Assembly (NCBI GenBank): GCA_937903155.1
Contig: CALCZU010000044.1
Span: 1-15,941, forward strand
DNA from: an uncultured Bdellovibrionales bacterium
GTDB lineage: Bacteria; Bdellovibrionota; FAC87; UBA2466
DNA length: 15,941 bases
Direction: 5' to 3'
In this document: positions 8,235 to 14,303 of the stretch, piece after piece
How the letters are laid out: each line of letters starts with the position of its first letter
Numbering within the stretch: position 1 is the first letter of the stretch
The notes under the pieces: model-generated
The model's input: the letters and a program-made list of their open reading frames with translations, nothing else
Database searches by the model: none
What the model was told of the DNA's origin: nothing
Position numbers and translations under genes: made by a program

Positions 8235-9200
8235 TTATTTAGGGTCGAAGTCGACATCCATTCGCACGGGGCAGTGATCGCTAATCGTGTTGTAGATGGT
8301 ATCGATTTCAAGCTTTTCAAAGCGTTTGTAGAGATTGATGACATTGGCGTTGTTTACATGAACTTTTTTTCCAACGACTTTTAGGAAAATATTGTCATAA
8401 GGATTTGCAAGTTCTCGTTCGGACTTTGAGAGAGAACTCTTAGGTCCACTCGACAGAACTGGTTCAAAACCCAGTTCTTTTGCTTTCTCAAAAGGTTTAT
8501 TTCGAACCGACAGATTAAAATCGCCGGCGAGAATCGCAATATTGAGAGGAAGAACGACCGCTCTTTCTTTTTTCTCCGGAGCCGCGTGTTCTGCCTTCGG
8601 AACTTCAGCCAAACCTGCGCGAATGCGTTTTACTTCGCTATTCACCGACTCGAAAATCAGGGGGATTTCTTTTTCTGGTGTTTTGCCATTGCCTTTTGGA
8701 AGCGCATGGATTGTCGCCGCCATAAAAATTCTTTTCGATCGTTTTTCCATCAGAAGCACATACGCAGGTTCACGGACAATATCTTCTTTGTGATCGGTCG
8801 TGAGCTCTAGCTCAATAAACTCATTGTCTTTACATTCGATTTCTTTTCCTTTTTCGTCGACTTGAACCATCTCCGCCTGATTCCAAAGCATGGCATAGCG
8901 TTCGCGGCCATCGGAAGGTTTTTTGGAGATCCCCATACAGAGCTTCTTTTTTTCATTTCCCGGGATGGCTAAGATCGCATCTCGGAGTTCACGTAATTTG
9001 GTGCGTCCTGAGATCGTTGTGTTCACTTCCTGAATCACGATCAAATCCCCATCCGCCAAAACCGATGCCACGTTTTTGGTACTAAATCTCTCTCGTCCGA
9101 GATGCTTTAAATTCCAGTCGTAAAAGATAAACGCCTCTGAAAATAGCGGCGCAAAGACCATTCCTAAAAGGACAAGGCGTTGAAAAAATTTAGATTTCAT
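8235..9200 (-). CDS. Secreted endonuclease/exonuclease/phosphatase (EEP, DNase I-like) family protein
   Basis: The ATG at 9200 is chosen because the 321-residue product then starts with a signal peptide (MKSKFFQRLV, core LLGMVFAPLF, cleavage after SEA at residue 23). An upstream TTG-type extension would bury that signal. The EEP catalytic set is complete: Asn30 in WNLKHLG, metal-binding Glu58 in VIQEV, His165 in ATIHA, Asp227 and Asn229 in GDFNL, YDNIF at 268-272, and Asp308-His309 in ISDHCPV. The product should be a metal-dependent phosphodiesterase acting outside the cytoplasm; DNA is the likeliest substrate, but EEP members also cut phospholipids or phosphate esters. A charged insert lies at about 198-215. 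No Shine-Dalgarno precedes the ATG, and the promoter -10 ends only seven bases from it, so the mRNA may be leaderless. The gene converges on the 7347 gene. Confidence 0.85.
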   Translation of the reverse strand: MKSKFFQRLVLLGMVFAPLFSEAFIFYDWNLKHLGRERFSTKNVASVLADGDLIVIQEVNTTISGRTKLRELRDAILAIPGNEKKKLCMGISKKPSDGRERYAMLWNQAEMVQVDEKGKEIECKDNEFIELELTTDHKEDIVREPAYVLLMEKRSKRIFMAATIHALPKGNGKTPEKEIPLIFESVNSEVKRIRAGLAEVPKAEHAAPEKKERAVVLPLNIAILAGDFNLSVRNKPFEKAKELGFEPVLSSGPKSSLSKSERELANPYDNIFLKVVGKKVHVNNANVINLYKRFEKLEIDTIYNTISDHCPVRMDVDFDPK

Positions 9201-9207
9201 AAGCTGG

Positions 9208-9236
9208 AGTATAGTCTCAAATCTTGCGAATGTCTG
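9208..9236 (-). promoter_or_regulatory. Promoter of the EEP nuclease, probably giving a leaderless mRNA
   Basis: Read on the minus strand, CAGACA (9231-9236) and TATACT (9208-9213) are spaced 17 bases apart. The -10 ends seven bases before the ATG at 9200, so transcription would begin at or next to the start codon. This fits the missing ribosome binding site. Confidence 0.45.
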
Positions 9237-9284
9237 GCCGTATTTTGCTTCGCATCCGTTCGATTTGTATACACCGCACTCCTT

Positions 9285-9312
9285 GTATTCACGGAATACG
9301 CTTTCCGTATTC
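9285..9312. repeat. Triple inverted half-site GTATTC / GAATAC / GTATTC
   Basis: GTATTC (9285-9290), GAATACG (9294-9300) and CGTATTC (9306-9312) lie in alternating orientation. They can form two mutually exclusive stems: 9285-9290 with 9294-9299, or 9294-9300 with 9306-9312 (7 bp, 5-base loop). The element sits between two divergent genes (EEP nuclease and the Gly/Arg-rich protein) and could be an operator for either, or RNA structure in a leader. Confidence 0.45.
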
Positions 9313-9360
9313 AACCCCTCGTAACTTCCCTCGATTTAGCGCTTTATCGACGATATTACC

Positions 9361-9388
9361 TTGCGGCCCCGCTTATGCATTCTCTAAT
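9361..9388 (+). promoter_or_regulatory. Possible promoter of the Gly/Arg-rich small protein gene
   Basis: TTGCGG (9361-9366) and TCTAAT (9383-9388, five of six matches to the -10 consensus) are spaced by 16 bases. The implied start near 9395 leaves a short leader that contains the inverted repeat at 9401-9414. Confidence 0.35.
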
Positions 9389-9400
9389 AAGCGAGAGTAT

Positions 9401-9414
9401 ACGGTATTTACCGT
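9401..9414 (+). repeat. Inverted repeat ACGGTA-TT-TACCGT abutting the ribosome binding site
   Basis: Two perfect 6-base arms (9401-9406 and 9409-9414) end directly before the Shine-Dalgarno GGAGG (9415-9419). As RNA this would be a 5-bp stem with a 4-base loop next to the ribosome site; as DNA it could be a repressor site. Confidence 0.5.
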
Positions 9415-9424
9415 GGAGGTTCTT

Positions 9425-9712
9425 ATGTTGACGTTAGTTTCGAATCCTAAAAAAGTAGTCTTCTTATTTTTATCCCTGTTCATTGCGATGGAAGGTTTTC
9501 AGATGATTCAGCCGACTTCCGCAGAAGCGGCTGTTCGAAAAGGCGGTGGTAAGCGCGCTTTCGGAAGACGCGCCAAAGGTGGCCGTCGTGGCGGAAAGAA
9601 ACGACCAGGCGGAAATCGCCGTGGCGGTCGTGGTGGCGGTGGCGGACGTCACGGAAGTTTCAACTTCCTCCAGTCCCCGACAACCCAAAGCCCTTGGACC
9701 AAAGTCGCTTAA
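9425..9712 (+). CDS. Small secreted Gly/Arg-rich (RGG-like) basic protein
   Basis: The ATG at 9425 is set by GGAGG at 9415-9419, five bases away; the reading frame is open further upstream but has no better start. The 95-residue product has a signal peptide (MLTLVSNPKK, core VVFLFLSLFIA, cleavage probably after AEA near residue 35). Mature residues 36-77 are almost only Gly, Arg and Lys, with 16 Lys/Arg and 18 Gly between 38 and 77, no acidic residue, and motifs such as GGRRGGKKR, RRGGR and a run of five Gly. A short tail follows (FNFLQSPTTQSPWTKVA). Such a cationic, disordered chain could bind nucleic acid or anionic cell-envelope polymers. I recognise no family. The DNA of this segment is more G-rich than its surroundings because of the Gly codons. 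Confidence 0.7.
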   Translation: MLTLVSNPKKVVFLFLSLFIAMEGFQMIQPTSAEAAVRKGGGKRAFGRRAKGGRRGGKKRPGGNRRGGRGGGGGRHGSFNFLQSPTTQSPWTKVA

Positions 9713-9795
9713 GCCTAACAGGTCGCATTAGCCAAATAACTTGAATCGTTCTCATCCTTTACGAGGACTCTACTGGACGTTGTGAAAAGAGATAC

Positions 9796-9801
9796 TATAA
9801 T
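9796..9801 (+). promoter_or_regulatory. Promoter -10 for htpX
   Basis: A perfect TATAAT lies at 9796-9801, 27 bases before the htpX ATG. The matching -35 at 17-base spacing (CTGGAC, 9773-9778) is poor. I found no clear heat-shock sigma32-type promoter although htpX is a stress gene in other bacteria. Confidence 0.45.
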
Positions 9802-9828
9802 GTATCCCATAACAGCCATGGAGGTTGT

Positions 9829-10776
9829 ATGGCATTTGCGAAGCGTATTTTTCTTTTTTTAGCAGTCAATCTGCTGATTATGGTCACGATCACCATTACG
9901 GTGAATCTCGTGCTCGCGTTTTTTGGGATTTCCCCCTCCTCAATTTACCAACAAGGTTACGGCGGCGGATTAAATCTCGGGGAGCTCATGGCGTTTTGCC
10001 TTGTCTGGGGTTTTGCAGGCGCTTTGATTTCGCTGGCGCTCTCTCGCTTTATGGCGAAGATGATGATGGGAGTAAAAGTCATCGACCCCAATCAACCTGG
10101 AAGTTCGGACGCCCGCGAACTCGTCGGAATGGTTCACAGACTCGCACGCTCGGCAGGCCTTCCTGCAATGCCCGAAGTCGGAATTTTTGAAAGTCCTGAA
10201 GTCAACGCATTCGCTACAGGCCCTACAAAATCTCGCGCACTCGTTGCCGTTTCATCGGGTCTCTTATCTTCGATGGATAAAGACGCCATCGAAGGCGTTC
10301 TAGGTCACGAGATCGCTCATATCTCGAATGGAGATATGGTGACGATGACTCTTCTTCAAGGGCTTATCAATAGCTTCGTTCTTTTCTTCTCTAAAATTGC
10401 GGCATGGGCATTAGCCAACGCAATGAGCGGAAATGATCGCGAGAGCCGAAGACCTTCGCCCTGGATTTACTACATTAGCGAAATGCTTTTTCAGATTCTT
10501 TTCAGTGTGCTCGGAATGTTTGTCGTTGCCTACTTCTCGCGCCGCCGCGAATTTAGAGCCGATCAAGGAGGCGCTGGTTTTGCCGGTCGCGAAAAAATGG
10601 TGCATGCGCTTCAAAGTCTGCAACGCACTTACGAACCCAATGATGAAGAAGCCAGTGCTGCAAATAACGCTGTCGCCGCTCTTAAAATCAGCGGAAGAAC
10701 GGGCGGAGTCTTAGCGCTTCTCAGCACTCATCCTCCGTTGCAAGCGAGAATCGACGCTTTAAGGAGTTCCCGATAA
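9829..10776 (+). CDS. htpX: Membrane zinc metalloprotease HtpX (M48 family)
   Basis: The product has 315 residues, slightly longer than the usual 280-300. HtpX is an inner-membrane endopeptidase that degrades misfolded membrane proteins, sharing quality control with FtsH. Two N-terminal transmembrane segments lie at about 7-32 and 52-76. The zinc site HEIAH is at 160-164 (His160, Glu161, His164), and the third ligand is Glu241 in REFRAD. Further hydrophobic segments lie at about 172-200 and 218-237. The region 270-290 is rich in Asn, Glu and Ala, and the family C-terminal signature STHPPLQARIDAL is present at 299-311. The ribosome binding site GGAGG (9820-9824) sets the start. The gene ends in AAGGAG (10761-10766) followed by the stop, which touches the trpS start, so translation of the two is probably coupled. 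Confidence 0.95.
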   Translation: MAFAKRIFLFLAVNLLIMVTITITVNLVLAFFGISPSSIYQQGYGGGLNLGELMAFCLVWGFAGALISLALSRFMAKMMMGVKVIDPNQPGSSDARELVGMVHRLARSAGLPAMPEVGIFESPEVNAFATGPTKSRALVAVSSGLLSSMDKDAIEGVLGHEIAHISNGDMVTMTLLQGLINSFVLFFSKIAAWALANAMSGNDRESRRPSPWIYYISEMLFQILFSVLGMFVVAYFSRRREFRADQGGAGFAGREKMVHALQSLQRTYEPNDEEASAANNAVAALKISGRTGGVLALLSTHPPLQARIDALRSSR

Positions 10777-11786
10777 GCTCGACGCCCAAAAAGAAGGTTT
10801 TGCTTTCAGCGGTTCAGCCGACGAATCAACTTCATTTAGGAAACTATCTCGGAGCGATTAAGAACTGGGTTGATTTACAAGATAAGTACGACTGCATTTT
10901 CTTTGCGGTGGACTTGCATTCGATTACCGCACGCCAAGATCCGAAAGCGCTCAAAGAAAATACGTATCGAACAATTGCAAGCTACTTAGCTGCGGGTATT
11001 CATCCCGATCAGTGCACCCTCTTTGCGCAATCGCATGTCTCCGAACATGCCGAACTCAGTTGGGTGCTCACTTGCTTCACCGGAATGGGCGAATTGAGTC
11101 GCATGACTCAGTTCAAAGACAAAAGCTCGAAGCATTCCGAATCGATTCCAACAGGACTTTTTGCTTACCCGGCTCTAATGGCCGCCGATATTTTACTTTA
11201 TAAAACGCATCTCGTTCCTGTGGGCGCCGATCAAAAGCAGCACTTAGAATTGTCACGCGACCTTGCCGAAAGAATGAATAAGTTTTTAGGGAAAGATGTT
11301 TTTGTCATCCCCGATATTTTTACGCCACCCGTCGGCGCGCGCATCATGAGCTTACAAAAGCCCGAATCAAAGATGTCGAAATCGGATGGGGATCCGATCG
11401 CGAGTATCTTTCTTTCCGATTCCGATGATCAGATTATTAAAAAGTTTAAGCGCGCGATTACAGACTCTTTGCCCGCGGTACAAGAAGGTGAAGTGAGCCC
11501 CGGAGTCCAAAACCTATTTTCCATGCAGGCGGCTCTGACTGGAAAGACGATTTCTGAAATCCATCAGTCGTATGTCGGACGCCAGTACGGTTATTTAAAG
11601 CTCGAAACCGCCGAAATCGTGGTCGAGAAGATCAAACCGCTTCGCGAAAAGACGGAAGAACACTTAAAAGACTTAAAACACCTCGACGCCCTTTTAAAAA
11701 CGGGAGCCGAAAAAGCGAGGGCGCGAGCTTCCCAGACCCTCGATGAGGTCTATAAGCTTCTAGGATTTATTCCCCGCGCCAGATAA
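10773..11786 (+). CDS. trpS: Tryptophanyl-tRNA synthetase; start codon unusual (ATA 10773 or TTG 10800)
   Basis: This class I synthetase charges tRNA-Trp with tryptophan in the cytoplasm. Numbered from 10773, it has 337 residues, the usual family length, with the HIGH-type motif HLGN at 21-24, VGADQKQHLELSRD (family signature for Trp/adenylate binding) at about 150-163, and KMSKS at 200-204. The first ordinary start codon is the TTG at 10800, whose only ribosome site (AGAAGG) is two bases away and which trims the first strand of the Rossmann fold. Six bases upstream of an in-frame ATA (10773) stands a strong AAGGAG (10761-10766), and starting there restores a normal N-terminus (SSTPKKKVLLSAVQP). 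The ATA overlaps the htpX stop as ATAA. I therefore place the start at 10773 with moderate trust; the identity of the gene is certain. Confidence 0.93.
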   Translation: MSSTPKKKVLLSAVQPTNQLHLGNYLGAIKNWVDLQDKYDCIFFAVDLHSITARQDPKALKENTYRTIASYLAAGIHPDQCTLFAQSHVSEHAELSWVLTCFTGMGELSRMTQFKDKSSKHSESIPTGLFAYPALMAADILLYKTHLVPVGADQKQHLELSRDLAERMNKFLGKDVFVIPDIFTPPVGARIMSLQKPESKMSKSDGDPIASIFLSDSDDQIIKKFKRAITDSLPAVQEGEVSPGVQNLFSMQAALTGKTISEIHQSYVGRQYGYLKLETAEIVVEKIKPLREKTEEHLKDLKHLDALLKTGAEKARARASQTLDEVYKLLGFIPRAR

Positions 11787-11810
11787 AGTCGCCCGAAACT
11801 CCAACTTAAC

Positions 11811-11828
11811 TGCTTGAAAGCACAAGCA
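11811..11828 (+). terminator. Possible weak terminator after trpS
   Basis: TGCTTG (11811-11816) and CAAGCA (11823-11828) form a perfect 6-bp stem with a 6-base loop. The following bases (ATATCTTTATC) are not a clean U-tract, so termination would be weak. Confidence 0.3.
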
Positions 11829-11837
11829 ATATCTTTA

Positions 11838-11866
11838 TCGTCAATCAGCCTCTTTAATGGTATAAA
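11838..11866 (+). promoter_or_regulatory. Extended -10 promoter of scpA, probably giving a leaderless mRNA
   Basis: TCGTCA (11838-11843) and TATAAA (11861-11866) are spaced 17 bases apart, and TG at 11858-11859 supplies an extended -10. The ATG at 11876 is nine bases after the -10, so transcription would start within about three bases of it. No Shine-Dalgarno precedes the gene, which agrees with a leaderless transcript. Confidence 0.5.
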
Positions 11867-11875
11867 TGCAATCAA

Positions 11876-12739
11876 ATGGCACAAATGACTCCGCTTACGA
11901 CATCCTCTCCGTCTGAAGACAAAATGGGACTTGAGGCGACCTTTGAAACGCAGAACAAAGGCCAGGGATCACACGTCGAGGCGATTAAAGATGGTTACCG
12001 AGTTCATCTTCCCGTCTTTGAAGGCCCTCTCGATTTACTTTTGCATCTCATCCGTAAAGAGCAATTAAATATTCAAGATATTCCTATCTCACAGATTTGC
12101 GAAACCTACGTCGCGCATCTCGAGATGATGAAACAAATCGATGTGAATCTCGCCGGCGAATTCATGGTGATGGCGTCAACGCTCACGCTTATCAAATCGA
12201 TGATGATTCTGCCGAAAGACGAAACCGCAGAGGAAGATGATCCTCGCTTGCCTCTGGTCGCTCAGCTCATCGAATACGAAAAGTTTAAAAAGGCAGCCGA
12301 TCAAATCGATAAAATTCACTGGCTGAACCGAGATATTTATACTCGCTCACCTGAAGCGATTACCAACATGATGCCGGTCGAAAGCTTACTCGACGCACCG
12401 ATTGATCAAGTGGATAACTTTCAGTTGCTCGTCTGTTTAAAAATCGCGCTTGATCGCACGCAAAAGAAGCCAATTCAGATCGAAACCGATCACACGTCCA
12501 TCAAGGACAAAGTGCGCTTAGTGACCGAACTTTTTGATACACACGAAGTGCTTCAATTTAATTCGCTCCTCCCTGAAAATCCGGGGATCAAAGATGTGAT
12601 TGTGAGTTTCTTAGCCATCCTTGAACTGGCGAAATTGAAGTACATCGAAATTATTCAGACCGAAACTTACGGACCCATTCAAATTCGAAGCGCCCGCTCG
12701 CTCCGCGAATTAAACGATGGTCTTTTGGATCAATATTAA
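11876..12739 (+). CDS. scpA: Segregation and condensation protein A (kleisin ScpA)
   Basis: ScpA is the kleisin that bridges the SMC heads and binds ScpB, forming the bacterial condensin that organises and segregates the chromosome. The 287-residue product holds the conserved N-terminal helix signature HLPVFEGPLDLLLHLIRKE at about 44-62, which contacts the SMC neck, then LAGEFMVMASTLTLIKSMMIL, a central ScpB-binding stretch, and a C-terminal winged-helix region (about 205-287, including FLAILELAKLKYIE and the end motif typical of the family). An extra 40 residues precede the domain; a downstream ATG at 11924 is an alternative start. The next gene, scpB, begins eight bases after the stop, as in most bacteria. 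Confidence 0.95.
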   Translation: MAQMTPLTTSSPSEDKMGLEATFETQNKGQGSHVEAIKDGYRVHLPVFEGPLDLLLHLIRKEQLNIQDIPISQICETYVAHLEMMKQIDVNLAGEFMVMASTLTLIKSMMILPKDETAEEDDPRLPLVAQLIEYEKFKKAADQIDKIHWLNRDIYTRSPEAITNMMPVESLLDAPIDQVDNFQLLVCLKIALDRTQKKPIQIETDHTSIKDKVRLVTELFDTHEVLQFNSLLPENPGIKDVIVSFLAILELAKLKYIEIIQTETYGPIQIRSARSLRELNDGLLDQY

Positions 12740-12747
12740 GAGGAACT

Positions 12748-13707
12748 ATGGAACTTGAGAAACTGACATCGACTTTGGAATCCATCTTGTTTGCCACAGA
12801 CCGCCCGGTCTCAGTCGTTCGCTTAGTCGAATTATTCGGTGAAGAAGGCCCTAAAGAAGATCAGATTAAAGAAGCGTTAGACAGTGTGAAAGAACGCTAT
12901 CTGTCGTCGGCCCACGGTTTTGAATTAAGAGAAGCCCAAGGCGGTTTTCATTTCGTAACAAAAGCTGAGAACGCCGAAATCGTCCGTAAATTTTTAGAGA
13001 CAAAACCGTTCCGATTGGGTCGTTCGGCGCTCGAAGTTTTGGCGATCGTCGCCTACCGCGGGCCACTCACCCGTTCGGAAATCGATCATGTTCGAGGCAT
13101 CGACAGCTCGCATCTTCTAAGAACTTTGATCGAACGCGGACTTGTAAAGATGGCCGGCAAGGCAGAAATCCCAGGCCGCCCAGTGCAATACACAACAACT
13201 CCCAAATTTTTAGAGGTCGTCGGCCTTCAAGATATCGCGCAACTTCCGCCACTTTCGGAGTTGGATCAGTTACAGGGTCAAACAGAAGATCCGTTGAAAA
13301 ATTTAGAAGCCGGACTCGATAAATTTATCGATGAAGATATGGCGACCGAAGGTCCTGAAGCCTCCGATGAGGGACTGGACGAAATTTCAGCGCTAATCGA
13401 TACGGCAAGACAAGGTAGCAAGGAAGTTTACGCATCGCCGGCTGAAGCCCAAACGGCCGAGAGCAATGAAGAGGCTGCTCGCTCTATGCAGTCGCACGGA
13501 AAGATTAAAAAGAAAAAGAAAACGGTCACTTTTGAAGAGTTGACTGCAAGTGAAACGAAAGCTATCGAGGAGGCTGTGAGCGCTGTCGCGACAAGCGAAA
13601 CGACAGAAACAGCCCTCACGGAAGAGATGGAGCAGTCCATCGAAGTTGCTTCTGAGATGATAGATCAGGTCACAGTAGCAATTCCAAACTCTGATCTGGT
13701 GAACTAA
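12748..13707 (+). CDS. scpB: Segregation and condensation protein B (ScpB) with long acidic C-terminal extension
   Basis: ScpB dimers bind ScpA within the SMC condensin. The two winged-helix domains occupy residues 1-165 and include the family signature ALEVLAIVAYRGPLTRSEID (94-113), VRGIDSS and GRPVQYTTTPKFLEVVGL. Usual ScpB is about 180-200 residues, but this one has 319. The extra 120-130 residues (about 185-319) are acidic and Ala/Ser/Thr/Glu-rich, interrupted by a basic block KIKKKKK at 252-258, and look disordered. The ribosome site AAGAGGA (12738-12744) is close to the ATG and overlaps the scpA stop region. Long tails on ScpB occur in some lineages; the function here is unknown. Confidence 0.93.
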   Translation: MELEKLTSTLESILFATDRPVSVVRLVELFGEEGPKEDQIKEALDSVKERYLSSAHGFELREAQGGFHFVTKAENAEIVRKFLETKPFRLGRSALEVLAIVAYRGPLTRSEIDHVRGIDSSHLLRTLIERGLVKMAGKAEIPGRPVQYTTTPKFLEVVGLQDIAQLPPLSELDQLQGQTEDPLKNLEAGLDKFIDEDMATEGPEASDEGLDEISALIDTARQGSKEVYASPAEAQTAESNEEAARSMQSHGKIKKKKKTVTFEELTASETKAIEEAVSAVATSETTETALTEEMEQSIEVASEMIDQVTVAIPNSDLVN

Positions 13708-13712
13708 ATTTT

Positions 13713-14003
13713 ATGGTTACAGTAGGAATGAATTACCAAGTCCTCCCGGGCAAAGAAGAAGTTTTCGAACGCGCATTTAAGAGCGTCCTAGGCGTCATGA
13801 AAGAAAGCCCAGGCCACACCGCATCGTCCTTATATAAAGACGTCGACGCGGCAAATTCGTATCTGATTATCTCTGACTGGAACGATAAAACGGCATTCGA
13901 TTCCTTCGTAAAATCCGAAGCTTTCGCCAAAGTAACCAACTGGGGCAAAGAACAAATCCTAGCAGGCCGCCCGAAGCACCAAGTCTACACAACGAACGCA
14001 TAA
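13713..14003 (+). CDS. Small ABM-fold (antibiotic biosynthesis monooxygenase-like) protein
   Basis: The 96-residue product matches the dimeric ferredoxin-like ABM/YgiN fold: a first strand VGMNYQVLPGKEEVFERAFKS, a helix, the strand TASSLYKDVD, the strand SYLIISDWND followed by the helix KTAFDSFVKSEAFAKVTNW, and a last strand KHQVYTT. Members include quinol or heme monooxygenases and many proteins of unknown role, so substrate cannot be assigned. The ATG lies five bases after the scpB stop and has no good ribosome site of its own (weak GGTGAA far upstream), pointing to translational coupling with scpB. A second in-frame ATG stands at 13728. The spacer to the tRNA promoter (14004-14030) holds no clear terminator. 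Confidence 0.8.
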   Translation: MVTVGMNYQVLPGKEEVFERAFKSVLGVMKESPGHTASSLYKDVDAANSYLIISDWNDKTAFDSFVKSEAFAKVTNWGKEQILAGRPKHQVYTTNA

Positions 14004-14030
14004 GCCTTTAAATTTCAAACGACTCCAGAA

Positions 14031-14059
14031 TTGACAGCAAGCGAAAACAAGCCTACTGT
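14031..14059 (+). promoter_or_regulatory. Promoter of tRNA-fMet
   Basis: A perfect -35 TTGACA (14031-14036) and a weaker -10 TACTGT (14054-14059) are spaced 17 bases apart. Transcription would start near 14066, about seven bases before the mature tRNA. Confidence 0.6.
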
Positions 14060-14072
14060 CCGGTTCAGTTAT

Positions 14073-14149
<77 letters not shown>

Positions 14150-14151
14150 AA

Positions 14152-14186
14152 TAAAAAAAGCGCCCAAAAAGGCGCTCTTTTTATTT
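14152..14186. terminator. Bidirectional intrinsic terminator between tRNA-fMet and the convergent repeat-protein gene
   Basis: The stem is AGCGCC (14159-14164) with GGCGCT (14171-14176), and the loop is CAAAAA. It is flanked by a 7-A run on the left and CTTTTTATTT on the right, so it can stop transcription from both sides. Confidence 0.85.
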
Positions 14187-14233
14187 GGTAAATTAAGGAT
14201 TAATTCCTAAAACCTTACTCCTTATTCCCTTCA

Positions 14234-14246
14234 GCGGCGTAGCCGC
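14234..14246. repeat. Small GC-rich hairpin GCGGC-GTA-GCCGC
   Basis: Two 5-base arms (14234-14238 and 14242-14246) with a 3-base loop stand alone in an otherwise unremarkable 118-base spacer. There is no U-tract on either side. It may be an RNA-stabilising 3' hairpin for the leftward gene. Confidence 0.3.
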
Positions 14247-14303
14247 CCTAATGAAATCCTCACTCCCTAACTTCTCGAACATCTCCTCTCTGCCATCCAG
14301 AGG

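Noticed and set aside
9201..9314. Longer N-terminus for the EEP nuclease
   Set aside because: It would bury the signal peptide 38 residues in, and it runs through the promoter-like sequence.
9224..9424. Upstream coding extension of the Gly/Arg-rich gene
   Set aside because: The frame is open, but the peptide looks random, overlaps inverted repeats, and a strong ribosome site marks 9425.
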